Assembly: GCF_900184895.1 (NCBI RefSeq)
Contig: NZ_FXZK01000005.1
Coordinates: forward strand, 248,001-312,000
DNA from: Flavimaricola marinus
GTDB lineage: Bacteria > Pseudomonadota > Alphaproteobacteria > Rhodobacterales > Rhodobacteraceae
Reading direction: 5' to 3'
Length of the DNA stretch: 64,000 nucleotides
Shown: positions 35,982 through 47,304 of the stretch, in pieces
Layout of the letters: each line of letters opens with the position of its first letter
Numbering within the stretch: the stretch's first letter is position 1
The notes under the pieces: model-generated
The model's database searches: none
Seen by the model: the letters and a program-made list of their open reading frames with translations, nothing else
What the model was told of the DNA's origin: nothing
Program-made: the position numbers and the translations under genes

Positions 35982-37241
35982 ATGAAACCCAAGATACTCA
36001 CGACGCTGGCCAGCTATGATCGGCAGCAGTTCGGCAACGACCTGCTGGCGGGCATGACCGTCGCGATGGTCGCCCTGCCGCTGAGCCTCGCCATCGCCAT
36101 CGCCTCCGGGGCGGGTCCGGAAAAGGGGCTGGTGACGGCAATCGTCGGCGGCTTCCTGATTTCGCTGCTGGGCGGCAGCCGGGTGCAGATCGGCGGGCCG
36201 ACCGGGGCGTTCATCGTCGTGGTCTTCGGGGTCATCGCCGAGCATGGCTATGACGGGCTGATCCTCGCCACGTTGATGGCCGGGGTGATCATGCTGATCG
36301 CTGGTTATCTGCGGGCGGGAAATCTGGTGGCCTATGTGCCCGAACCGGTGATCAACGGGTTTACCATCGGCATCGCCATCATCATCGCCACCAGCCAGAT
36401 CAAGGACCTCCTCGGGCTGTCGCTGGACGAGGTCCCGGCGGAATTCATCGCCAAGACCGAGGCGCTCTGGGCGGCGCGACACAGCCTGAGCGGGACGGCC
36501 GTGGGGATCGGGCTGGCCACGATGGTCCTGATCACGTTGCTGCGGCGGATCGCGCCGAAATTCCCCGGACTGATCGTTGCCGTCGGGGTCACATCGGCAC
36601 TTGTGGCCTTTGCGGCGCTGCCCGTCGACACCATCTTCTCGCGGTTCGGGGCGCTGCCCAGCGCCCTGCCGTGGCCCGCCCTGCCCGAGATCAGCCTCGA
36701 CCGAATGGTCGAGCTGCTGCCCTCGGCCATCGTGATCGCCTTTCTGGCCGGGATTGAATCGCTGCTCTCCGCAATGGTCGCCGACAAGATGATCGGCGGG
36801 CATCACCGTCCCAATGCCGAGGTGCTGGCGCAGGGCTTTGCCAACATCGGATCGGCGCTCTTCGGCGGTCTTCCGGCCACCGGCGCGATTGCGCGAACGG
36901 CCACCAACGTGCGGGCGGGCGGCAAGACGCCGGTGGCCGGGATCGTGCACGCCCTGACGATCCTTCTGGTGATGCTGCTGGCCGCGCCGCTGGCGGGATA
37001 TCTGGCGATGCCGGCGCTCGCCGGGCTCTTGATCCTCACCGCATGGAACATGAGCGAGCCGCACAAATGGCGGGGCTATATGGCCGGGCCGATGGCCGAC
37101 CGGGTTCTGCTGATCCTGACGCTGGTGCTGACCGTGTTCACCGATCTCACCGTGGCAATCGGGGTCGGCGTCTCTCTCGGGCTGGCGCTGCGGCTGCGGC
37201 AGGACAAAAGCCCCAGGGACTGGAGCCCGCCCGACCGCTAG
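35982..37241 (+). CDS. SulP-family anion transporter, without STAS domain
   Basis: This is a 419-residue membrane protein with 10-14 helices. SulP marks are GMTVAMVALPLSLAIAIASG near the N-terminus, IGGPTGAFIVVVF and GGLPATGAIARTATN. These transporters carry sulfate, bicarbonate or other anions with H+ or Na+. The protein ends right after the last helix, so the usual cytoplasmic STAS domain of about 120 residues is absent; such short forms are known. Its TAG shares the bases CTAG with the stop of the convergent cupin gene. Confidence 0.9.
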   Translation: MKPKILTTLASYDRQQFGNDLLAGMTVAMVALPLSLAIAIASGAGPEKGLVTAIVGGFLISLLGGSRVQIGGPTGAFIVVVFGVIAEHGYDGLILATLMAGVIMLIAGYLRAGNLVAYVPEPVINGFTIGIAIIIATSQIKDLLGLSLDEVPAEFIAKTEALWAARHSLSGTAVGIGLATMVLITLLRRIAPKFPGLIVAVGVTSALVAFAALPVDTIFSRFGALPSALPWPALPEISLDRMVELLPSAIVIAFLAGIESLLSAMVADKMIGGHHRPNAEVLAQGFANIGSALFGGLPATGAIARTATNVRAGGKTPVAGIVHALTILLVMLLAAPLAGYLAMPALAGLLILTAWNMSEPHKWRGYMAGPMADRVLLILTLVLTVFTDLTVAIGVGVSLGLALRLRQDKSPRDWSPPDR

Positions 37242-38329
37242 ACGGGCTGCGTCTCGAAGGCACCGGGCAAGGCCACCTCCAACAGCTCGAAATCGTCGGA
37301 CGGATCGGCCCAGAGGGTCGCCATGCCGGGCGGAATCACGAAGGCATCGCCCGCCACAAGGCTCTGCGGCAGCTTGCCCTCGCCCTCCAGCGTCATGGTG
37401 CCCTGCGTGACAAAGCCGAACAGAATGTCGGCGTCGTGACGCGAGCGCACCGGATCGCCGCCGCCCTTGCGCACCACCTTCACGTCGGCCACGGCGTGGG
37501 TGTTGGCGGCAATCGTGGTGTCTCGGGCGACAAAGCCGGACAGGCGAAACGGCTGCCACTCGGCGCCCTCGGCCTGATTGAACACAAAGCGCTGGCCCTG
37601 CCATTCCCTGTCCGGGCGGAGATCCGGGGTGGGCAGGGTCATCTCGTGGTCGATCTCGGTCACATGCTGCGCGGGCACGCCGATCTCGATGACCTCGATC
37701 CCGTCGCTGGCCTCTAGGACGCGGTGGCGGATCTCGGGCGGCTGGATAAAGCAATCGCCCGCGGTCAAACGGATCGGGCCGCCCTGATCCTCATAGACCA
37801 CATCGACCCAGCCGCGATAACAGAAGATCAGCTGAAACCCGACCTTGTGGAAATGCACCATATCCGGGACAGGACCACCGTCCGGGATCCGAATGTGGCT
37901 GGCGATGATCGAGCCGCCCAGCCGGGTCGGCACCAGATCGCGGTAGTGCATCCCGGCCCGGCCAATCACCCAGGGCGCGCCGTCGGTCAGACGGCGGACG
38001 ACAAAGGCGTGCTCGGTCGGCGGCAGCTCCAGCGGCGGGTTCAGCGGATGCACCTCGATACGGGTGCCACCGGGCGCCTTCAGGACAGGCTCGCCCCCGG
38101 CGAACTCGGCGTCGTCGGTCAGCACACGGATCAGGCCCGGCGGGCCGCCCTGTCCCTGATCGAGACGCAGGTTCAGGCCAAGGCCGGAAAACACCGCGAC
38201 AGCCGGATCGTCGGCTGGAAAGATCGCATCGAGACGCATCCCCATCACCTCGCCGAAAAACGCCAAATCGGCCTTCAGGTCGGTCGTCGGCACACAGATT
38301 TCGGCGCGGATGGTGTCGTGGTCGGTCAT
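37238..38329 (-). CDS. VOC-domain and bicupin fusion protein
   Basis: The 363-residue protein begins with a glyoxalase/VOC-like module (residues about 8-110, TTDLKADLAFFGEVMGMRLD). Two cupin barrels follow (about 140-225 and 265-355; VHFHKVGFQLIFCYRGWVDVV, then DILFGFVTQGTMTLEGEG). Both fold types often bind a divalent metal and act on small molecules. The first cupin keeps His residues (HFHK); the second looks poorer in ligands. No reaction can be named. The stop is shared with SulP in CTAG. Confidence 0.8.
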   Translation of the reverse strand: MTDHDTIRAEICVPTTDLKADLAFFGEVMGMRLDAIFPADDPAVAVFSGLGLNLRLDQGQGGPPGLIRVLTDDAEFAGGEPVLKAPGGTRIEVHPLNPPLELPPTEHAFVVRRLTDGAPWVIGRAGMHYRDLVPTRLGGSIIASHIRIPDGGPVPDMVHFHKVGFQLIFCYRGWVDVVYEDQGGPIRLTAGDCFIQPPEIRHRVLEASDGIEVIEIGVPAQHVTEIDHEMTLPTPDLRPDREWQGQRFVFNQAEGAEWQPFRLSGFVARDTTIAANTHAVADVKVVRKGGGDPVRSRHDADILFGFVTQGTMTLEGEGKLPQSLVAGDAFVIPPGMATLWADPSDDFELLEVALPGAFETQPV

Positions 38330-38461
38330 GGGGCAGACCTTCGCCGCAGCGAACGGCATTTGCAAGAGCAGGTGTTTCATGCAAAAGCCGAGCCGACCGG
38401 CTTCCCTTGCAGGCCCGGTTTAGTTTAGCCTTAAACAACTTCACTTCCAAAGGAATATGCC

Positions 38462-40753
<2,292 letters not shown>

Positions 40754-40756
40754 AAA

Positions 40757-40780
40757 CGGGACGGCGGGCGGGGCGTCGCC
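40757..40780 (+). repeat. G-rich intergenic repeat, copy 3
   Basis: CGGGACGGCGGGCGGGGCG followed by TCGCC starts three bases after the maeB stop. It belongs to the family at 22304, 25281 and 60509. Its downstream partner GCGCGCCGCACCGTCC can pair in part, giving a GC hairpin between maeB and prpE. Confidence 0.5.
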
Positions 40781-40887
40781 GCAGGCGCGCGCCGCACCGT
40801 CCGGCCGCGTTAGCGCAACCATGTCGCACCCGCTTGCGCGATTGGCTCGACCGCGCGTAAAAACCGTCAACAGGGTGGAGGAATACC

Positions 40888-42789
40888 ATGGGATACCGCG
40901 ACGTCTATGCCGGCTGGCAATCCGATCCAGAGGCCTTCTGGATGGCGCAAGCCAAAGCCATCGATTGGGATGTGCCGCCGACCAAGGCGCTCCATGCCGA
41001 AAACGCCCCGCTCTACGAGTGGTTCTCCGACGGGATGGTCAACACCTGCTACAACGCGGTCGACCGGCACGTGGAAAACGGGCGCGGCAATCAGGTCGCC
41101 ATCATCCACGACAGCCCGGTCACCAACTCGGTCACCAAAATCACCTTTGCCGAACTTCAGGGCAAAACCGCGAGCCTCGCCGGTGCGCTGGTGGCACGAG
41201 GGGTGGGGAAAGGCGACCGGGTCATCATCTACATGCCGATGATCCCAGAGGCGCTGGTGGCCATGCTCGCCTGCGCCCGGATCGGGGCCATCCATTCGGT
41301 GGTCTTCGGCGGCTTTGCGGCGCATGAACTTGCGGTCCGGATCGACGATTGCACCCCAAAGGCGGTGATCGCGGCCTCCTGCGGGCTCGAAGGCGCCAAG
41401 GTCATCGGCTACAAGCCGCTACTCGACGACGCGATCAACCAATCCAAGCACACCCCGGAAACCTGCATCATCTTCCAGCGACCGCAATGCGCGGCAGAGC
41501 TGACCCCGGGGCGGGACATCGACTGGGTCGAGGCGCAGAACGTGCCCCCTGCCGACTGCGTGCCTGTCGAGGGCAACCACCCGGCCTATGTGCTCTACAC
41601 CTCGGGCACGACCGGCGCGCCCAAAGGCGTGGTGCGGCCCACCGGCGGGCATCTGGTCGCGCTCAACTGGACGATGAAGGCGATCTACAACGTCGATCCC
41701 GGCGACGTGTTCTGGGCGGCCTCCGACGTGGGCTGGGTCGTGGGGCACAGCTATATCTGCTACGGTCCGCTGATCCACGGCAACACCACCGTGGTGTTCG
41801 AGGGCAAGCCCGTCGGCACCCCCGACGCGGCCACCTTCTGGCGGGTGATCGAAGACCACAAGGTCAAGAGCTTCTTCACCGCCCCCACGGCCTTCCGCGC
41901 GATCAAGCGCGAAGACCCCACGGGCGAGATGATCAAGAAGCACGACATCTCCTGTCTGCAAGCACTCTATCTTGCGGGCGAACGGGCCGACCCGGACACG
42001 ATCCAATGGGCGCAAAAGGTGATGGGCGTGCCGGTCTACGACCATTGGTGGCAGACCGAAACGGGCTACACCATCGCCGGCAATCCCACGGGGATCGAGG
42101 CGCTCCCGGTCAAGATCGGCTCGCCCACCGTGGCGATGCCCGGCTACGACGTGCACATCCTCGACGAAGGCGGGCACGAAGTCGGGCCGGGCACGCTCGG
42201 GGCGATCGCGATCAAGCTGCCGCTGCCCCCCGGAACCTTGCCGACCCTCTGGAACGCCGAAGAGCGGTTCCGCAAAAGCTACCTCAACACCTTCCCCGGC
42301 TACTACGAGACCGGCGACGCAGGGATGAAGGACGAAGACGGCTACCTCTGGATCATGGCCCGCACCGACGACGTGATCAACGTCGCGGGCCACAGGCTCT
42401 CGACCGGCGCGATGGAGGAAGTGCTCGCCGCTCACCCGGACGTTGCCGAATGCGCGGTGATCGGCGTCGCGGACGAGTTGAAGGGGCAGCTGCCGCTCGG
42501 GTTCCTCTGCCTGAACAAGGGCTGCACCAAGTCGGATGCCGAGGTGGTGGCCGAAACCGTCAAGATGGTCCGCGATCAGATCGGGCCCGTCGCCGCGTTC
42601 AAGCTGGCGGTCGTCGTCGACCGGCTGCCCAAGACCCGCTCGGGCAAGATCCTGCGCGGCATCATGGGCAAGATCGCCGACAGCCAGCCGTTCAAGATGC
42701 CCGCCACCATCGACGACCCGGCGATCCTCGACGAGGTGCGGGACGCGCTGCAAACGGTGGGTTACGCCAAGGGCGGATCGCAGGGCTGA
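40888..42789 (+). CDS. prpE: Propionyl-CoA synthetase
   Basis: This is a 633-residue ANL-family acyl-CoA ligase. The AMP-binding loop is YTSGTTGAPKGVVRP, with later YETGDAGMKDEDGYLW and the terminal Lys in PKTRSGKILRG, which is usually controlled by acetylation. The N-terminal WMAQAKAIDWDVPPTKAL is PrpE-like rather than Acs-like. It activates propionate (and maybe acetate) to the CoA ester. GGAGG lies six bases before the ATG. Confidence 0.93.
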   Translation: MGYRDVYAGWQSDPEAFWMAQAKAIDWDVPPTKALHAENAPLYEWFSDGMVNTCYNAVDRHVENGRGNQVAIIHDSPVTNSVTKITFAELQGKTASLAGALVARGVGKGDRVIIYMPMIPEALVAMLACARIGAIHSVVFGGFAAHELAVRIDDCTPKAVIAASCGLEGAKVIGYKPLLDDAINQSKHTPETCIIFQRPQCAAELTPGRDIDWVEAQNVPPADCVPVEGNHPAYVLYTSGTTGAPKGVVRPTGGHLVALNWTMKAIYNVDPGDVFWAASDVGWVVGHSYICYGPLIHGNTTVVFEGKPVGTPDAATFWRVIEDHKVKSFFTAPTAFRAIKREDPTGEMIKKHDISCLQALYLAGERADPDTIQWAQKVMGVPVYDHWWQTETGYTIAGNPTGIEALPVKIGSPTVAMPGYDVHILDEGGHEVGPGTLGAIAIKLPLPPGTLPTLWNAEERFRKSYLNTFPGYYETGDAGMKDEDGYLWIMARTDDVINVAGHRLSTGAMEEVLAAHPDVAECAVIGVADELKGQLPLGFLCLNKGCTKSDAEVVAETVKMVRDQIGPVAAFKLAVVVDRLPKTRSGKILRGIMGKIADSQPFKMPATIDDPAILDEVRDALQTVGYAKGGSQG

Positions 42790-42842
42790 TTATGGGGCAT
42801 CTGCCGGGCCATGGTCAGGCCCGGCGCCGCCCGGTGGGCAGG

Positions 42843-43388
42843 CTACGGAATGCCCACCGCCTGAAGCCGGGGCGAACTGGCCAGAAACGTCACCGGATAG
42901 GCGCTGGCCGGATCGAGCCGGCCCTGACTGTCCAGCTCGGCGCTGACATAACCGCCCTTGATCCCCCGGTAATAGGCATAGCAGAGCGGCATCTCTGGCG
43001 GCGCGGGCGGGGCCACGTCTTCGAAGCCCTCCATCCCTGCAATGGCCGGGCCACCGCCGACGAGAACGGTAGTATACTGCTCCGACACCACGCAGATCGT
43101 GCCATTCCGCTCGACCAGCCTTTCAGTGACGTCCAGATACATCGTCTGCCCAAAGGACATCGCGAACTGGCTCTTGAGCTCGTATTCGCCGCCGACCCGG
43201 CGCAGGGTCGAGACGAGGTTGCAACTTTCGCTGTCGGGGTTCAGGCGGACGCATTGATAGGGCAGGCCTTCGGTCTCGGCCAGCAATTGCCGGACCGGGA
43301 CGAAGTCGCCCAGCCCGACCGGCGGGATCGCACAGCCCGCCATGGCCAAAGCCATCACCGTCATCGCACCCAAACCCGTCGCTCGCAT
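42843..43388 (-). CDS. Lipoprotein of unknown function beside the curlin genes
   Basis: The 181-residue product has a lipoprotein signal (VMALAMAGC) and several later Cys residues (YQCVRLNPDSESCNL, GTICVVS, PLCYAYYRG). It matches none of CsgE, CsgF or CsgG by inspection. It lies 48 bp downstream of the CsgB-like gene on the same strand, with AGGGAG before ATG 43388, so it is probably part of the curli operon. It may be an assembly factor; that is inferred from place only. Confidence 0.75.
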   Translation of the reverse strand: MRATGLGAMTVMALAMAGCAIPPVGLGDFVPVRQLLAETEGLPYQCVRLNPDSESCNLVSTLRRVGGEYELKSQFAMSFGQTMYLDVTERLVERNGTICVVSEQYTTVLVGGGPAIAGMEGFEDVAPPAPPEMPLCYAYYRGIKGGYVSAELDSQGRLDPASAYPVTFLASSPRLQAVGIP

Positions 43389-43436
43389 CACAGCACTCCC
43401 TGAACGAGCGCCAAATTGACAGAGCGGTGGGCCAAG

Positions 43437-43874
43437 TCAACGGCGAGGTTGCCAGCTGTGCTGCACGATCACCACCTTTTCGCCCTGCGTGGTCTGGGTC
43501 AGATCGGTCGCTCCGCCGGTTCCGGTCTGGATCACCAAGGCGCCCTGCCCTGTGGCCTCCTGCGTCACGGTGGCGGCGTGGCCGTCCCCCTGCTGGATGA
43601 CCATCGCCGCATTGCCCGGCTGCGTGGCGACGGTGGCGGTGTTGTGATCGCCGTTTTGCAGCACCCGCACCCCGGCCGACGGTGGCTGCTGCATATCGGC
43701 GGCAGTCAGGGCCGTGCCTCGATCCACCCGGTGAGCGCGGAATTCCTGCGGGGTCATCTGCATGGTGACGCTGCCGGGAACAACCGTCACGGTCTCTGCC
43801 CGCGCCATGCCCGCGCTCACCCCCGGCGACAGCGAAAGCGCCACAGCCAAGGCCGGCCAGCATGGAGCGCTCAT
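43437..43874 (-). CDS. Curlin-repeat protein (CsgB-like)
   Basis: The 145-residue protein has a signal peptide (residues 1-28), a unique region, then degenerate curlin half-repeats in which Gln recurs every 11 residues (94, 105, 116, 127, 138). The repeats are less regular than in the CsgA-like protein, and the C-terminus is basic (HSWQPRR), which fits a nucleator. It would sit on the outer membrane and start amyloid fibre growth. Its ATG overlaps the CsgH-like stop by one base. Confidence 0.8.
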   Translation of the reverse strand: MSAPCWPALAVALSLSPGVSAGMARAETVTVVPGSVTMQMTPQEFRAHRVDRGTALTAADMQQPPSAGVRVLQNGDHNTATVATQPGNAAMVIQQGDGHAATVTQEATGQGALVIQTGTGGATDLTQTTQGEKVVIVQHSWQPRR

Positions 43875-44281
43875 CACAGGGCTCCGATCGGGGCGGTCAC
43901 CGGGCAGCGGACCTCGCCACCCTGCCACGTCAGAACCATCCGGCCGCGAAGGGCAGAGGCCGCGCCGCCAAAGCTGGCCGACCCGAGGGTCAGCGTCTCG
44001 CCCGCGCTGGCCGAGAACGGGCCGGATTGCGAGATGTTGGACGAACCCCCGGCGCTCTGTTGCGCCAGATCCAGCCAGAACAGGCCCGACACCGGCGCAT
44101 GGGCGCTGATGCTGGCCCGCACCTCGGTCTGGCCGGCGCGTGGGATCGCCTCGATCCGACAGGAAAACGGAGCGACGGCCGAGAAACTCGCGGCGGTCTG
44201 GGTGGCGGGGGCGGCGCTGGTGACACAGGCGGCAAGGCCAAGCCCGGTCAGCGCGGCGGCACCGAAGTGAAGGACAGACAT
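43874..44281 (-). CDS. csgH: CsgH-like curli chaperone, apparently a lipoprotein
   Basis: The 135-residue protein has the CsgH arrangement: Cys41 in FSCRIEA, a SGLFWLDLAQQ strand, GGSSNISQSGPFSASAGE, and Cys126 in EVRCPVTA, which should form the disulfide of a small beta-sandwich. CsgH of alphaproteobacteria keeps curli subunits from early amyloid formation in the periplasm. The leader ends in GLAAC (Cys19), a lipobox, so this copy may be membrane-anchored. It sits between the two curlin genes. Confidence 0.8.
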   Translation of the reverse strand: MSVLHFGAAALTGLGLAACVTSAAPATQTAASFSAVAPFSCRIEAIPRAGQTEVRASISAHAPVSGLFWLDLAQQSAGGSSNISQSGPFSASAGETLTLGSASFGGAASALRGRMVLTWQGGEVRCPVTAPIGAL

Positions 44282-44347
44282 CGTTATGCTCCTTGCATGT
44301 AGACAGGGGCCGGAGGGCGCGGCGGCCCCCCGGACACTGCGGCTGGC

Positions 44348-44782
44348 TCAGTTCTGAACGACGACCGTCACGTTGCCGTGGCCGTATTGGGTGGTCTCGG
44401 CATTGTTGCCGTTGCCGACCTGAATGACGCCCAGCGCATTGCAGCCGCCGTTCTGATCGACATCCACCGTGTTGTGGTTGCCGCTCTGCGAGACGCCGAG
44501 GACGTTGCAGCGGCCGGTCTGGGTGGCGACGGTGTCGTTGCCGCGGCCGGACTGGCTGACGACGGTCTGGTTGCGGCGGCCGTCCTGCGTCGAAATGGTG
44601 GTGTTGCGGCCCCCCTGCTGCCAGACGGTCATCTGGTTGCGCACACCGACCTGGCTGGTGCCGGCGCCGTTCTGCCAACCGTATTGGGTGATCGTGGCCC
44701 GGTTGCCGTCGGCGGCGACGGGCATCGCCATCACGAGGGTCAATGCGGCGGCGATGGCGGTGGTCACTGTCTTGGTGGTCAT
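44348..44782 (-). CDS. csgA: Major curlin subunit (CsgA-like) with strict 11-residue repeats
   Basis: The 144-residue amyloid subunit has a signal peptide (1-24) and then uninterrupted repeats. Asn occurs at 27, 38, 49 and on every 11th residue to 137, and Gln at 33, 44 and on to 143, giving the N-x5-Q-x-G unit of curlins. This builds eleven strands, about 5.5 rungs. Two Cys (92 and 114) occupy the same position in successive 22-residue repeats. AGGAGAG precedes ATG 44782. It is the first gene of the curlin operon and follows a large hairpin. Confidence 0.9.
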   Translation of the reverse strand: MTTKTVTTAIAAALTLVMAMPVAADGNRATITQYGWQNGAGTSQVGVRNQMTVWQQGGRNTTISTQDGRRNQTVVSQSGRGNDTVATQTGRCNVLGVSQSGNHNTVDVDQNGGCNALGVIQVGNGNNAETTQYGHGNVTVVVQN

Positions 44783-44862
44783 GGGGTCTCTCCTGTTCTG
44801 AATTAAGGCGCCGCGTTTGGTGCGAGCCGGTGAAACGATCAGGAGGCAGGCCGCCAAAACAG

Positions 44863-44908
44863 CCAATATCACCGGCCTGTCAGGCTATGACAGGGGCGGT
44901 GATATTGG
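44863..44908 (-). terminator. Large near-perfect hairpin between nadK and csgA
   Basis: Arms CCAATATCACCG and CGGTGATATTGG (12 bp) enclose a second stem CCTGTC/GACAGG with a 7-base loop; only three bases between the stems are unpaired. Read on the minus strand after nadK, it is followed by CTGTTTTGG, so it can act as an intrinsic terminator. The long perfect AT-containing arms could also be an operator for the curlin promoter. Confidence 0.7.
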
Positions 44909-44967
44909 TTAACCACCGGCACGATTGGCCGGCGGCTTTTCATTCGGATCAATGGTTTACGAATGGA

Positions 44968-45732
44968 TCAGGCGAATTGCTCGCGGATCAGACGCTCTTC
45001 CAGACCGTGACCGGGATCGAACAGAAGCCGGTGCCGGACCTTGGGTTCGCTATGGATCAGCACCCGTGCAACGTCGCGGACAGAGCGGCTGTCGGCATCC
45101 GCCATCACCGGGCGACGCTCGGGCTCCGTCACATCGATCTGCACCAGTGCCTGTTTCGGCAACAGCGCCCCGCGCCAACGGCGCGGACGAAACGGCGCAA
45201 TGGCGGTCAGGGCCAGAACGTCCGATCCAATCGGCAGAATCGGGCCGTGGGCGGAATAGTTGTAGGCGGTCGACCCGGCCGGGGTGGCGACCAGCGCCCC
45301 GTCGCAGACCAACTCCTCCATCCGCATCTTGCCATCGACCGTGATGCGCAGCTTGGCCGCCTGCGGACCGGCGCGAAGCAGGCTGACCTCGTTGATGGCC
45401 AACCCCTCGTGGCGCTCGCCCGAGACGGTGAACGCCTCCATGCGAAGCGGGTTGATCACCGCCTCCTCGGCATCGGCAAGGCGCTCGGGCAGGCCCTCTT
45501 CGGAATAGGCATTCATCAAAAAGCCCACAGTGCCGCGATTCATCCCATAGACGGCGAGGTCGTGATGTTCGGTGCGGTGCAATGTCTGCAACATGAAGCC
45601 GTCCCCGCCGAGGGCCACGACGATGTCGGCCTGTTCCAGGGGCACGTTGCCATAGCGCGTCGACAAGGACGCCAGAGCGGCCTGCGCCGTCGGCGCTCCA
45701 CTCGCGGCAAAGGCTATTTTCGTCAAGGACAT
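44968..45732 (-). CDS. nadK: NAD kinase
   Basis: The 254-residue enzyme phosphorylates NAD+ to NADP+. The catalytic GGDG motif is in VALGGDGFML, NE in LAINEVSLLRAG, and the substrate loop is TPAGSTAYNYSA. Length matches the short bacterial form. It is alone on the minus strand, divergent from glyA with a gap of about 196 bp. Confidence 0.95.
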   Translation of the reverse strand: MSLTKIAFAASGAPTAQAALASLSTRYGNVPLEQADIVVALGGDGFMLQTLHRTEHHDLAVYGMNRGTVGFLMNAYSEEGLPERLADAEEAVINPLRMEAFTVSGERHEGLAINEVSLLRAGPQAAKLRITVDGKMRMEELVCDGALVATPAGSTAYNYSAHGPILPIGSDVLALTAIAPFRPRRWRGALLPKQALVQIDVTEPERRPVMADADSRSVRDVARVLIHSEPKVRHRLLFDPGHGLEERLIREQFA

Positions 45733-45928
45733 GGCCGACCTTTCAGGTTGCGCCCGTTGTTTGTCGACCAGTGGCCGCTGAAAGGCAAGCGCCGGCCTTT
45801 GGCCACCGGCGACGCAGAGCGATGACGCCCCTGCGTCAAGCAGCGACGTTTTGCTGCTTTTGGCCCGGCCATCGCTGCGCTATAGAACGCGCAACCAAGC
45901 CCACGGCTCTGCGAAAGGACCTCGTTTC

Positions 45929-47242
45929 ATGAACGCCCCCACCCCATCCGACAGCCTGACTACCAGCGGCGGTTTCTTCACCGAAAGCCTGTCCACCCGC
46001 GATCCCGCGCTCTTTGCGGCGATGAGCGCCGAACTCGGCCGGCAGCGCAAGGAGATCGAGCTGATCGCCTCCGAGAACATCGTCTCGGCCGCCGTCATGG
46101 AAGCGCAAGGCTCCGTGCTCACCAACAAATACGCCGAAGGCTATCCTGGACGGCGCTACTACGGCGGCTGTCAGTTCGTCGACGTGGCCGAAAACCTCGC
46201 CATCGAACGGGCCTGCCAGCTGTTCGATTGCGGCTTTGCTAATGTGCAGCCCAACTCCGGCTCTCAGGCCAACCAAGGTGTGTTTCAGGCGCTGCTGCAG
46301 CCCGGCGACACCATTCTGGGGATGAGCCTCGATGCAGGCGGTCACCTGACCCACGGCGCACGGCCCAACCAGTCGGGCAAATGGTTCAACGCCATTCAAT
46401 ACGGTGTGCGGGCGCAAGACCTCGAGATCGACTATGTCCAGATCCAGGAGCTGGCGACCGAGCATCAGCCCAAGATGATCATCGCGGGCGGCTCTGCCAT
46501 TCCGCGGATCATCGACTTTGCGAAAATGCGCGAGATCGCAGACAGCGTGGGTGCCTACCTGCTGGTCGATATGGCGCACTTTGCGGGCCTCGTCGCGGCC
46601 GGGCTCTATCCCTCGCCCTTCCCGCACGCGCATGTCGCCACCACGACGACGCATAAGACCCTGCGCGGCCCGCGCGGCGGCATGATCCTCACCAACGACG
46701 AGGCAATGGCCAAGAAGTTCAACTCGGCGATCTTCCCCGGCATTCAGGGCGGCCCGCTGATGCACGTGATCGCAGGCAAGGCCGTCGCCTTCGGCGAAGC
46801 TCTGCGGCCGGAATTCAAGATCTATCAGGGTCAGGTGATCCGCAACGCGCAGGCGCTGGCCGATCAGCTGATGAAAGGCGGGCTCGACATCGTCACCGGC
46901 GGCACCGACACGCACCTGATGCTCGTCGACCTGCGGCCCAAAGGGGTCAAGGGCAACGCCACCGAGAACGCTCTGGGCCGTGCGCATATCACCTGCAACA
47001 AGAACGGCATCCCGTTCGACACCGAGAAGCCGACGATCACCTCCGGCATCCGGCTCGGCAGCCCCGCAGGAACAACCCGCGGCTTCGGCGAGGCGGAGTT
47101 CCGGCAGATCGCTGACTGGATCGTCGAAGTCGTCGACGGTCTGGCCGCCAACGGCGAAAACGACAACGGCGAAGTGGAGGAGAAGGTCCGGCTCGAAGTC
47201 GAAGCCCTCTGCGACCGCTTCCCGATCTATCCAAACCTCTAA
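45929..47242 (+). CDS. glyA: Serine hydroxymethyltransferase
   Basis: This is a 437-residue PLP enzyme that interconverts serine and glycine with tetrahydrofolate. The PLP Lys is in [14 protein letters not shown], with early [11 protein letters not shown] and [17 protein letters not shown] 45929 has AAGGAC upstream. The N-terminus is about 15 residues longer than in E. coli and rich in Ser/Thr. Confidence 0.97.
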   Translation: MNAPTPSDSLTTSGGFFTESLSTRDPALFAAMSAELGRQRKEIELIASENIVSAAVMEAQGSVLTNKYAEGYPGRRYYGGCQFVDVAENLAIERACQLFDCGFANVQPNSGSQANQGVFQALLQPGDTILGMSLDAGGHLTHGARPNQSGKWFNAIQYGVRAQDLEIDYVQIQELATEHQPKMIIAGGSAIPRIIDFAKMREIADSVGAYLLVDMAHFAGLVAAGLYPSPFPHAHVATTTTHKTLRGPRGGMILTNDEAMAKKFNSAIFPGIQGGPLMHVIAGKAVAFGEALRPEFKIYQGQVIRNAQALADQLMKGGLDIVTGGTDTHLMLVDLRPKGVKGNATENALGRAHITCNKNGIPFDTEKPTITSGIRLGSPAGTTRGFGEAEFRQIADWIVEVVDGLAANGENDNGEVEEKVRLEVEALCDRFPIYPNL

Positions 47243-47304
47243 GCTTCGGGCATCGCGGCCCCGGTCGCGATGCCATTCCCTCCGCCAAAGGTGCCGTGCC
47301 GCCG

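Noticed and set aside
35895-37754. 619-residue minus-strand frame over the SulP gene
   Set aside because: Shadow; SulP has clear membrane topology and family motifs.
43875-44678. Upstream extension of the CsgB-like frame through the CsgH and CsgA genes
   Set aside because: Wrong-frame reading of the other two genes; the signal peptide begins at 43874.
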